A DNA stretch of 17,381 nucleotides from JBMYYE01 sp049609065 (lineage in GTDB: Bacteria > Pseudomonadota > Alphaproteobacteria > Rhodobacterales > Rhodobacteraceae), in assembly GCA_049609065.1 (NCBI GenBank), contig JBMYYE010000050.1, forward strand, positions 1 to 17,381, written 5' to 3'. The notes beneath the pieces were generated by a model. The model did not search any database and was not told the origin of the DNA. It worked only from the letters and a program-made list of their open reading frames with translations. Positions 5,881 to 13,262 of this stretch are shown piece by piece; the first letter of the stretch is position 1, and every line of letters starts with the position of its first letter. The position numbers and the translations under genes were made by a program.

Positions 5881-8286
5881 ATGACAGAGCAATTAAAAGA
5901 CAGTTACCCAGTGTTGCCTTTGCGGGACATTGTGGTGTTTCCGAATATGATTGTGCCGCTATTTGTAGGGCGCGAAAAATCGGTAAACGCGCTCGAAGAA
6001 GTGATGAAAACCGAAAGCGATATTTTGCTTTCAAGCCAAATTGATCCAAGCATTGATGAACCGAGCATCGACGGGATTTACCGCGTTGGGGTTTTGGCCA
6101 ATGTTTTGCAGCTTTTGAAGCTGCCTGATGGCACGGTGAAAGTCCTCGTTGAAGGACGTCAGCGGGTGAAATTAACCAATTTTACCGACAATGACGATTA
6201 TTTTGAAGCGTCAGCAGAATATCTCTCAGAAAGCGAAGGCAACGCGGAGACGGCAGAGGCGCTCATGCGGACCGTGGCGGATGAATTTGAACGCTACGCA
6301 AACATTAAAAAAACCACACCAGAAGAAGCACTTGGCCTGATCCGTGAAACCACGGATCCTGCGCGCCTCTCTGACTTGGTGGCGGGGCATTTGGGGATTG
6401 ATGTCGCCCAAAAGCAAGAGATCTTGGAAATGACCGTGGTATCCGATCGCCTTGAGCGGGTTTACGGCCAAATGCAGGGCGAATTGTCCGTGTTGCGGGT
6501 CGAAAAGAAGATCAAAACCCGCGTGAAGTCCCAAATGGAACGCACCCAACGGGAATACTATTTGAATGAGCAAATGAAGGCCATTCAAAAGGAGCTCGGT
6601 GATGGGGATGAAGGGCAAAATGAAATCGCGGAGCTTGAAGAGCAAATCACCGCGACAAAATTGTCTAAAGAGGCCCGTGAAAAGGCGGAAGGTGAGCTAA
6701 AGAAGCTTAAAAACATGTCCCCGATGTCTGCTGAGGCAACGGTTGTGCGCAATTACCTTGATTGGTTGTTGGGTATTCCGTGGGGTGTGAAATCGCGCGT
6801 GAAAAAGGATTTGGACCGTGCGCAAAAGATTTTGGATGATGACCATTATAGCCTTGAAAAGGTGAAAGAACGCATCATTGAATATCTTGCGGTTCAGCAA
6901 CGTTCGGCAAAGCTAAAAGGCCCGATCATGTGCCTTGTGGGTCCTCCTGGTGTCGGGAAAACATCCCTTGGCAAATCCGTTGCCAAAGCCACAGGGCGCG
7001 AATTTATTCGCATTTCTTTGGGTGGGGTACGTGATGAAAGCGAAATTCGCGGTCATCGTCGGACTTATATTGGCTCCATGCCTGGGAAAATCATCCAAGC
7101 GCTAAAGAAAGCAAAAACGACCAATCCACTGATTTTACTCGATGAAATCGATAAGATGGGTCAGGATTTCCGTGGCGACCCCGCAAGTGCGATGCTTGAA
7201 GTGTTGGATCCTGAGCAAAACGCCACATTTGTCGATCACTATATGGAGGTCGAATATGACCTTTCAAATGTGATGTTTTTGACCACGTCGAATAGCTATA
7301 ACATGCCGGGTCCTTTGTTGGATCGGATGGAAATTATTCCACTGGCGGGCTATACGGAAGATGAGAAAACGGAAATCGCCAAACGCCATTTGCTTGAAAA
7401 ACAAGTGAAAAATCATGGGCTTCGCAAAGGCGAGTTTCAGATCGAAGATGATGCGCTTTTGACTGTGATCCGTCGCTATACTCGCGAGGCAGGTGTGCGG
7501 AATTTGGAACGCGAATTGGCCAAATTGGCCCGTAAAGCTGTGACGCAGATTGTACGTAAAACCTCTGAGGCGGTGACCGTTACCAAAGACAATCTCGAAG
7601 AGTTTCTAGGGGTTGAACGTCACCGTTTTGGCCTGACGGAACAAGAGGATCAAATTGGCGTTGTGACGGGTCTTGCGTGGACGCAAGTCGGCGGCGATCT
7701 CTTGCAGATTGAGGCTTTGAAACTCCCTGGTAAGGGGCGGATGAAAACCACAGGGAAGCTTGGTGATGTGATGAAAGAAAGCATCGAAGCCGCGAGCTCC
7801 TATGTGCGCTCCATCAGTCCTGAGATTGGGGTGCGCCCACCACGGTTTGAGAAAGTCGATATCCACGTGCACGTGCCAGAAGGCGCCACACCCAAAGATG
7901 GCCCATCTGCAGGCGTTGGTATGGTGACGTCAATCGTTTCTGTTCTCACGGAAATCCCTGTGAAAAAAGACGTGGCGATGACGGGCGAAGTGACGCTTCG
8001 CGGGAATGTGCTTGCTATTGGCGGATTGAAAGAGAAGCTATTGGCGGCGTTGCGTGGCGGGGTGAAAACCGTGCTTATTCCAGAGGAAAACGTAAAAGAC
8101 CTCGCGGAAATCCCAGACAATGTAAAAGAGGGATTGGATATTATTCCGGTGTCGCATGTGTCAGAGGTGATCAAGCATGCGCTTGTATCTGCGCCAGAAG
8201 CAATTGAGTGGGATCAAGAGGCCGAAGATGCGGCTGCGGCGGCTCTCGTTGCGTCCTCAACAATTGGATCTCCTGTAACGCATTGA
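5881..8286 (+). CDS. lon: ATP-dependent endopeptidase Lon
   Basis: Cytosolic AAA+ serine protease that unfolds and degrades damaged and regulatory proteins. From the ATG at 5881 (AAGGA five bases upstream) it has 801 residues, close to the E. coli enzyme. Order: LON substrate-binding domain starting 'YPVLPLRDIVVFP'; a charged coiled-coil segment around residues 200-280; Walker A 'GPPGVGKT' with K360; Walker B 'LILLDEIDKM' with D421/E422; proteolytic domain with S676 in 'KDGPSAGVGM' and K719 in 'GGLKEKLLAA', the expected Ser-Lys dyad. The last ~20 residues are acidic and alanine-rich. An in-frame TTG at 5860 is not used in my call. The gene ends at a strong terminator, and an HU-like gene follows, as hupB follows lon in E. 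coli. Confidence 0.98.
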   Translation: MTEQLKDSYPVLPLRDIVVFPNMIVPLFVGREKSVNALEEVMKTESDILLSSQIDPSIDEPSIDGIYRVGVLANVLQLLKLPDGTVKVLVEGRQRVKLTNFTDNDDYFEASAEYLSESEGNAETAEALMRTVADEFERYANIKKTTPEEALGLIRETTDPARLSDLVAGHLGIDVAQKQEILEMTVVSDRLERVYGQMQGELSVLRVEKKIKTRVKSQMERTQREYYLNEQMKAIQKELGDGDEGQNEIAELEEQITATKLSKEAREKAEGELKKLKNMSPMSAEATVVRNYLDWLLGIPWGVKSRVKKDLDRAQKILDDDHYSLEKVKERIIEYLAVQQRSAKLKGPIMCLVGPPGVGKTSLGKSVAKATGREFIRISLGGVRDESEIRGHRRTYIGSMPGKIIQALKKAKTTNPLILLDEIDKMGQDFRGDPASAMLEVLDPEQNATFVDHYMEVEYDLSNVMFLTTSNSYNMPGPLLDRMEIIPLAGYTEDEKTEIAKRHLLEKQVKNHGLRKGEFQIEDDALLTVIRRYTREAGVRNLERELAKLARKAVTQIVRKTSEAVTVTKDNLEEFLGVERHRFGLTEQEDQIGVVTGLAWTQVGGDLLQIEALKLPGKGRMKTTGKLGDVMKESIEAASSYVRSISPEIGVRPPRFEKVDIHVHVPEGATPKDGPSAGVGMVTSIVSVLTEIPVKKDVAMTGEVTLRGNVLAIGGLKEKLLAALRGGVKTVLIPEENVKDLAEIPDNVKEGLDIIPVSHVSEVIKHALVSAPEAIEWDQEAEDAAAAALVASSTIGSPVTH

Positions 8287-8309
8287 TCCTATTGATTGAT
8301 TTGAACTTC

Positions 8310-8335
8310 AAAGACAGCCTTCGGGCTGTCTTTTT
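8310..8335 (+). terminator. Rho-independent terminator of lon
   Basis: AAAGACAGCC (8310-8319), a TTCG tetraloop (8320-8323) and GGCTGTCTTT (8324-8333) form a perfect stem that runs into five T residues. It starts 24 bases after the lon stop. This separates lon from the HU-like gene, which must have its own promoter. Confidence 0.93.
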
Positions 8336-8423
8336 ACATCCCATTGCTCTGTTCAAGATTTTTCAGTGGATTTGGCAGGGGTATTTGATAGTGTTAATCT
8401 ATAATAAAAAAGGGAAATTACCT

Positions 8424-8897
8424 GTGAGCCGTACAACATCCAAAGGTCCATCATCACGTCGTCCAAAGTCAAAAACGGCGGCAAAGAAAACGGTTGCCAA
8501 AGTGCCTAAGCCAGCCACACCGCTAAAAGAGGGCACTGTGAAACCGGTAAACGCGCCAGTTGCAGCCGCTGCAAAGGTACAAGCGCAGCCGTTTAAAGTT
8601 GTGACGGACAAAGCAACCAATGCGGATCATGAAAGTGGCATTATCAAGCGCAAAGAGATTTTTGATCTCGTCGCGAAACGAACTGACGTCAACCGGGCCG
8701 ATACGCGGGCCGTTTTTGATGCTACGTTGGAAACCCTTTCGGAAATGATTGCACAGCACGAAGAAATCGTCGTGCCGCCTTTGGGTAAAATCAAAGTGAA
8801 GCGCAAAGAAGAAAAGCCAAACGGAACTCTTGCGATTTTGCGCGTCATGTTGCGAAAACCTAAACCAGATGCCGCAGACGGTGACACTGACGCATAA
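8424..8897 (+). CDS. HU-family DNA-binding protein with a long basic N-terminal tail
   Basis: Predicted nucleoid-associated protein of 157 residues. I start at the GTG at 8424, preceded by AGGGAAA about seven bases upstream; the open frame reaches further back, but through the lon terminator. Residues 1-70 are Lys/Ala/Pro-rich and probably disordered. Residues 73-145 carry the HU/IHF-like fold: 'IIKRKEIFDLVAKR' with the first helices, 'ETLSEMIAQHEEIVVPPLGKIKV', and a final strand 'TLAILRVMLRKP'. The usual arm motif (G-F-G-x-F, then R-N-P-x-T-G) is altered to 'PLGKIKVKRKEEKPNG'. DNA binding is inferred from fold and charge. Genes of this kind next to lon recur in bacteria. It is monocistronic between two terminators. 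Confidence 0.8.
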   Translation: MSRTTSKGPSSRRPKSKTAAKKTVAKVPKPATPLKEGTVKPVNAPVAAAAKVQAQPFKVVTDKATNADHESGIIKRKEIFDLVAKRTDVNRADTRAVFDATLETLSEMIAQHEEIVVPPLGKIKVKRKEEKPNGTLAILRVMLRKPKPDAADGDTDA

Positions 8898-8923
8898 TTT
8901 CGACTGTAAATAGCCTATTCCTG

Positions 8924-8948
8924 CGCCTCCGTTTTCGGGGGCGTTTTT
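8924..8948 (+). terminator. Rho-independent terminator of the HU-like gene
   Basis: CGCCTCCG (8924-8931), a TTTT loop and CGGGGGCG (8936-8943) form an 8-base-pair stem followed by five T residues. One pair is G-U when read on the plus strand and becomes an A-C mismatch on the minus strand, so it works for the plus-strand gene. Its T run overlaps the stop codon of potI on the other strand. Confidence 0.88.
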
Positions 8949-9771
8949 ACATGGAGCTGCGCTTGGCGGTTTGCGCGTCGCGTTCGCGCGCCAAGGCCGT
9001 GCGTTTTGAAATCAAAGAGGCGATGATGACGCCTAGGGTGACTATGAGGATCATCAAGGTGGACAATGCGTTGATTTCGGGGCTGACGCCGCGGCGGACT
9101 TGGGAAAAAATCTGCATCGGAAGGGTGGAGGCCGAGGGGCCAGAAACGAAGCTGGCGATCACCAAATCATCGAGCGAAAGTGTAAAGCCCAAGAGCCAGC
9201 CTGAGATGATCGCAGGGGTGATGGCGGGCAAAATCACAAGGCGAAAACAGGTGAATTGACTGGCGCCAAGATCGCGTGCGGCCTCTTCGATCGAACGGTC
9301 CAAACTCACCAACCTGGCGGAGACCACAACAGAAACATAGCACATCGTAAAGGTCGCATGGGCCAAAATGATGGTGGTCATGCCGCGGTCAATATCAAGC
9401 GCTAGAAAGAGCAGCAAAAGCGAAAGACCAGTGATGACTTCGGGCATGACAAGGGGGGCGTAAATCATCCCTGAGAAAAGCTTTCTCCCCCAAAATTGTC
9501 GTTCTCGCACAAGGACATAGGCTGCCATCGTACCCAAAATCGTTGCCAGAAAAGAGGATTTAACCGCCACTAAAAACGACACCCAGGCCGCGTCGAGAAA
9601 TCTTGGATCAGAAAGGATTTCAACATACCATTTGGTGGAAAACCCCGCCCAGACGGTGACGAGCCGACTTTCGTTGAAGCTAAAGACAATAAGCACCAAA
9701 ATCGGCAGATATAAGAACGCAAAGCCAAGGGTCAACGTCACAAGATTAAAGGAGGAAAGGGACCGGTTCAT
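8947..9771 (-). CDS. potI: Putrescine/polyamine ABC transporter permease (PotI-like)
   Basis: Inner-membrane subunit of the PotFGHI importer, pairing with PotH. It has 274 residues with six hydrophobic segments, the first near 10-30. The cytoplasmic EAA loop that contacts the ATPase reads 'IEEAARDLGAS' (161-171) followed by 'ILPAITPAI'. 'SLDDLVIASF' (199-208) is typical of PotC/PotI-type subunits. Its ATG overlaps the potH stop by four bases (ATGA), so translation is coupled. It is the last gene of the operon; no minus-strand terminator is obvious after it, and it converges on the HU-like gene. Confidence 0.93.
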   Translation of the reverse strand: MNRSLSSFNLVTLTLGFAFLYLPILVLIVFSFNESRLVTVWAGFSTKWYVEILSDPRFLDAAWVSFLVAVKSSFLATILGTMAAYVLVRERQFWGRKLFSGMIYAPLVMPEVITGLSLLLLFLALDIDRGMTTIILAHATFTMCYVSVVVSARLVSLDRSIEEAARDLGASQFTCFRLVILPAITPAIISGWLLGFTLSLDDLVIASFVSGPSASTLPMQIFSQVRRGVSPEINALSTLMILIVTLGVIIASLISKRTALARERDAQTAKRSSM

Positions 9772-10685
9772 GAGTGCCCCTCAGATGTTTCTTGATGCCG
9801 TTGGAAGAGCATGATGGGAATGATCAGCAATAAGAGCAAGACAACGGCAACTGCGGATGCCAAGGGCCAGTCGCGGTTCTTGGCAAACTCTTCCCATAGG
9901 ATTTTCCCAATCATTAAAGTGCGTGATCCGCCCAATAGGGACGGGATGACAAATTCCCCGATGGCCGGAATAAAGACGAGGAAACATCCCGCGACAACAC
10001 CCGATTTCGAAAGCGGGAATGTGACACGCCAAAAGCCAGATGCGCGGCTACAGCCAAGATCTGTTGCTGCTTCGATAAGGCTTGTGTCGAGCTTTTCCAA
10101 TGTCGCGTAAATCGGCAAAATCATGAAGGGCAGGTAGGTATAGACAATCCCGATATAGACCGCGGTTGGGGTGTTCATAATCTGAAGTGGGAAGCTTTCG
10201 GCAAAGCCAAGGGTCACCAAAAGCGGCCCAAGCCCTGTCCAGTCCAACACAGAATTCAAAAACCCGTTATTTTGTAGGATGCTCATCCACGCATAAACGC
10301 GAATAAGAAAGCTGGTCCAGAAGGGCAAAATCACCAAAAGCAACAGCGTTGTTTGCCATTCTTTGGGGGCGCGCGCCATGGCATAGGCGATAGGATAGCC
10401 AATGAGAAGCGCCAAAACCGTTGATATGGCTGCGATTTTTAGGGATGATAGATAGGCCCGCCAATATAAGGCGTCTTCGGTCAGCCAAATGAAGTTTTCG
10501 AAATCAAACTGACGGAACATGGCCTTGAGTGAGGCCCACGCATTGTCAGGATCAAAAACTGGGAAATAGGGGGGCATTGCGTCGCCGGCATCAGATAGTG
10601 CGATTTTGAGCACGATTAGAAACGGCATTAAAAACAATGCAATAAGCCATGCATATGGCATGCCTATGAGGAAAAAGCGTTTCAT
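9768..10685 (-). CDS. potH: Putrescine/polyamine ABC transporter permease (PotH-like)
   Basis: Second membrane subunit of the polyamine importer, 305 residues from the ATG at 10685. A first membrane segment starts at residue 5 ('FLIGMPYAWLIALFLMPF'), and 'LPFWTSFLIRVYAWM' (120-134) is a strong PotB/PotH signature. The EAA loop is 'LIEAATDLGCSRASGF' (E205-A206-A207). The chosen start shares one base with the potG stop (TGATG). An earlier in-frame start at 10745 would add 20 residues inside potG that do not resemble a permease. The stop overlaps potI by four bases. Confidence 0.92.
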   Translation of the reverse strand: MKRFFLIGMPYAWLIALFLMPFLIVLKIALSDAGDAMPPYFPVFDPDNAWASLKAMFRQFDFENFIWLTEDALYWRAYLSSLKIAAISTVLALLIGYPIAYAMARAPKEWQTTLLLLVILPFWTSFLIRVYAWMSILQNNGFLNSVLDWTGLGPLLVTLGFAESFPLQIMNTPTAVYIGIVYTYLPFMILPIYATLEKLDTSLIEAATDLGCSRASGFWRVTFPLSKSGVVAGCFLVFIPAIGEFVIPSLLGGSRTLMIGKILWEEFAKNRDWPLASAVAVVLLLLLIIPIMLFQRHQETSEGHS

Positions 10686-11821
10686 CAATCGGTGAGAACC
10701 ACGCCTGAAGTTTCGCTCCATGACACCCATACAATGTCTTCCCATGTAAATTCGGAGCGCGCCAAGCGGCTGCTATTGGTGGTTTGCGCCATGAGGATTT
10801 GCCCAGTCGACAGTTCCACATGATAGGTCGATAAATTGCCCAGATACGCAATATCAAGCACGCGGCCTTGCACCAGATTGTGGGCCTGATCGGGTCTTTT
10901 GGCGCTGATTTTCACTTTCTCGGGGCGGATCACAAAAAAGGCACGGTCGCCTGCTTGAAATTCACCATCCGTTTTGGCCAGAATGGGCGGATGCATCTCA
11001 TCATAGGTGAGCGTGATTTCATCCGCTTTTATGTCCGTGACCTGGCCTTCGACTTTGCTAATGTCACCAATAAAATCAGCGACATAGGTGGAGTTTGGTT
11101 GCTCATATAGCACAGGCGGGGTTGCGACTTGTTTGATGCGTCCATGGTCCATCACCGCCACACGAGACGCCACAGTCATGGCCTCTTCTTGGTCATGGGT
11201 CACGATGAGAAATGTCGTGCCGGTTTTCTCTTGGATATCCATCAATTCAAACTGCGTTTGCTGGCGCAGTTTTTTATCAAGCGCCCCTAAAGGTTCATCC
11301 AGAAGTAAAAGCTTTGGCGATTTGGCAAGGGCGCGCGCCAAGGCGACACGTTGTTTTTGGCCGCCTGAAATTTGGTGCGGTTTGCGGCGCTCAAAGCCTT
11401 GAAGCTGCACGAGCGAGAGCATTTCATCGACCCGTGCGGCGATGGTGTCCTTGGGGTGACGATCACGTTTCAGCCCAAAGGCAATATTGTCCCAAACCGA
11501 AAGATGCGGGAAGAGCGCATAGGATTGAAACATCATATTCACGGAGCGTTTATTGGGCGGAATGCCCGCCATGTTTTGCCCCCCGATGATGATTTCGCCG
11601 TCTGTCACGTCCTCAAATCCCGCGAGCATGCGCATCAGCGTGGTTTTTCCACAGCCAGATGGTCCCAAAAGCGCAAAAAATTCGCGTTCATAGATGTTGA
11701 GGGTCAAATCATCGATCGCGGTGAACTCATCATAGCGTTTGGTCACGTTTTTGAACTGAATGAGCGGCGTTTCAGTCGCATCCTCCCAAGGGGCAAAAAC
11801 GGGTAGGCTTGTGGTGTTCAT
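10685..11821 (-). CDS. potG: Putrescine/polyamine ABC transporter ATP-binding protein (PotG-like)
   Basis: Cytosolic ATPase that drives the PotHI channel; 378 residues, the size of E. coli PotG. Walker A is 'GPSGCGKTT' (K59), the Q-loop is Q99 in 'MMFQSYALFPH', the signature is 'ISGGQKQRVALARAL' (151-165, with I for the usual L), Walker B is 'LLLLDEPLGALD' (D175, E176) and the switch His is H209 in 'VTHDQEEA'. After about residue 250 comes a TOBE regulatory domain, with 'FFVIRPEKVKIS' near 295-306. It lies 63 bases behind potF, with a stem-loop in the gap, and overlaps potH by one base. Confidence 0.94.
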   Translation of the reverse strand: MNTTSLPVFAPWEDATETPLIQFKNVTKRYDEFTAIDDLTLNIYEREFFALLGPSGCGKTTLMRMLAGFEDVTDGEIIIGGQNMAGIPPNKRSVNMMFQSYALFPHLSVWDNIAFGLKRDRHPKDTIAARVDEMLSLVQLQGFERRKPHQISGGQKQRVALARALAKSPKLLLLDEPLGALDKKLRQQTQFELMDIQEKTGTTFLIVTHDQEEAMTVASRVAVMDHGRIKQVATPPVLYEQPNSTYVADFIGDISKVEGQVTDIKADEITLTYDEMHPPILAKTDGEFQAGDRAFFVIRPEKVKISAKRPDQAHNLVQGRVLDIAYLGNLSTYHVELSTGQILMAQTTNSSRLARSEFTWEDIVWVSWSETSGVVLTD

Positions 11822-11839
11822 GACGGATCCCTCAAAGAA

Positions 11840-11875
11840 ACGGCCCCCGCTTACAGGTCTGCAAACGGGGGCCGT
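11840..11875 (-). promoter_or_regulatory. Stem-loop between potF and potG
   Basis: A perfect 10-base-pair GC-rich inverted repeat (ACGGCCCCCG at 11840-11849 and CGGGGGCCGT at 11866-11875) with a 16-base loop lies just after the potF stop. On the minus-strand transcript it is followed by a short, interrupted T stretch (TTTCTTT). Such hairpins after binding-protein genes commonly protect the upstream message or partly terminate transcription, so that binding protein exceeds the transporter subunits. That role is inferred here. Confidence 0.75.
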
Positions 11876-11884
11876 GTGGATAGA

Positions 11885-12970
11885 TTAGTAGCCAGATTTA
11901 ACTTTGGTCCAAGCGCGTGTGACTTTGCGTTGGAACGCGCGCTCATAGGCGGATTTGGTGAAAAGCCGCGCCATTGTTTCATCAGATGGATAGATCGCCG
12001 TATCGGTGCGCACCTCTTCTTCTAGAAGCGGTTGGGCGCTCAAATTGCCATTCGGGTAGTAAATGTAGTTTGAGTTTTCGGCCGCGATTTCAGGGCGCAT
12101 CATGAAATCGATGAATGTATGGGCCGCATCCACATTGGGCGCATCCGCAGGGATTGCCATTTGATCAAACCACATCATGGCGCCTTCGATCGGGGCGGTA
12201 TAGGTGATTTCAACACCGTTTTCGGCCTCATCCGCGCGGTCACGGGCCTGCAAAAGATCCCCAGACCAGCCAAAGGCCACGCAAATATCACCATTGGCAA
12301 GGGCATTGATCATTTCTGAGGAATGGAATTTTTGCACATAAGGTGCAACGGCTTGTAAGGCTTCGGTGGCCTTTTCAAGCTCACCTTCATCGTGGGAATT
12401 GGGATCAAACCCAAGATAGGCCATCGCGGCCGGGAAATGTTCGTCAGGGGCATCCAAGAAATGCACACCGCAGGCTTGGAGTTTCTCCATATTCTTTGGG
12501 TCCATGATCAAAGCGAGGCTGTCGATCGGTGCGTCATCGCCGAGGATCTCTTTGACCTTTGGAACATTCACGCCAAGGCCCGATGTGCCCCACATATAAT
12601 TGATGGAATAGCTGTTATCGGGGTCAAAATCAGCGAGCCGCTCTTGGATCAAAGGCCATTGATGCTCTTTATTGGTGAGCTTGGATTGGTCCAGTTTTTG
12701 GAAAACCCCCGCTTTGATTTGGCGCGCCATGAAGGACCCTGTTGGGACCACCACGTCATAGCCTGTACCACCTGCCAGAAGCTTACTTTCGAGGATCTCG
12801 TTGGAATCAAAGACGTCATAAATGACTTTAATCCCTGTTTCTGCTTCGAATTTTGCAATCACCTCTTCGCCAATATAATCGGACCAGTTGTAAATGCGCA
12901 CCTCATTTGCTGAGGCAACCGTTGCGGTTAAAAAGAGACCCGCAAGGGCGGTGGTAAGGGTTTTTTCCAT
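11885..12970 (-). CDS. potF: Periplasmic putrescine-binding protein (PotF-like)
   Basis: Captures putrescine in the periplasm and delivers it to PotHI. From the ATG at 12970 (GGAG six bases upstream) it has 361 residues with a signal peptide, 'MEKTLTTALAGLFLTATVASA' in two parts: a short basic start, a hydrophobic core, and a cut after A21. An in-frame ATG at 13015 would spoil the signal peptide. The mature start 'VRIYNWSDYIGEEV' carries the W-S-D-Y ligand motif of PotF (W29-Y32). 'YDVFDSNEILESKL', 'FHSSEMINALANGDICVAFGWSGD' (quoted as two halves of one conserved block) and the end 'TRAWTKVKSG' match PotF closely, supporting putrescine rather than spermidine as ligand. First gene of potFGHI and divergent from the glutamine-synthetase-type gene. 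Confidence 0.93.
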   Translation of the reverse strand: MEKTLTTALAGLFLTATVASANEVRIYNWSDYIGEEVIAKFEAETGIKVIYDVFDSNEILESKLLAGGTGYDVVVPTGSFMARQIKAGVFQKLDQSKLTNKEHQWPLIQERLADFDPDNSYSINYMWGTSGLGVNVPKVKEILGDDAPIDSLALIMDPKNMEKLQACGVHFLDAPDEHFPAAMAYLGFDPNSHDEGELEKATEALQAVAPYVQKFHSSEMINALANGDICVAFGWSGDLLQARDRADEAENGVEITYTAPIEGAMMWFDQMAIPADAPNVDAAHTFIDFMMRPEIAAENSNYIYYPNGNLSAQPLLEEEVRTDTAIYPSDETMARLFTKSAYERAFQRKVTRAWTKVKSGY

Positions 12971-13262
12971 CAAACTCTCCGTATGGATTGGTGTCATTAA
13001 AGGGGTGTCAATCATCCCGATTCTAGAGGTCTATTTTTCCTATATCCCCTGAAAAAGCAAGTGTTGCCGCATAGGCGGACACGGGAAGGCCCCCATCATA
13101 GGGTTTTGTGGATTCTCTGTGCCTCTTGACTTGGACTCCGTGACCCTTAGGTTGGCGAAAGCGGCGCGGGTCGCGGGTGCGATTTTGGGTTTTGAAACCC
13201 CACCCTGAAACACCGCATAGTTTCAAAGAGGCGCGGGTCGATTGAGGCCTATGCGATATAAA
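12971..13262. promoter_or_regulatory. Divergent control region between potF and the PuuA-like gene
   Basis: About 290 gene-free bases must hold promoters for both directions. Rightward, TTGACT (13126-13131), a 16-base spacer and TAGGTT (13148-13153) make a plausible promoter about 100 bases ahead of the start. Downstream of it are a dyad GGGTTT-TG-AAACCC (13187-13200) and TGAAAC-8-GTTTCA (13206-13225). The octamer CCGCATAG occurs at 13067-13074 and 13213-13220, and a 7-base inverted copy at 13249-13255. No clear sigma-54 site is seen. A polyamine- or nitrogen-responsive regulator could bind here, but none is encoded nearby. Confidence 0.4.

Noticed and set aside
8372..8405. TTGGCA and a perfect TATAAT upstream of the HU-like gene as its promoter
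   Set aside because: The spacer is 22 bases, too long, and a start after this TATAAT would fall on the ribosome-binding site. The real promoter is not clear.
8208..8423. Extended N-terminus of the HU-like gene reaching back into lon
   Set aside because: The extension runs through the lon 3' end and its perfect terminator hairpin, so it would not be on the HU transcript.
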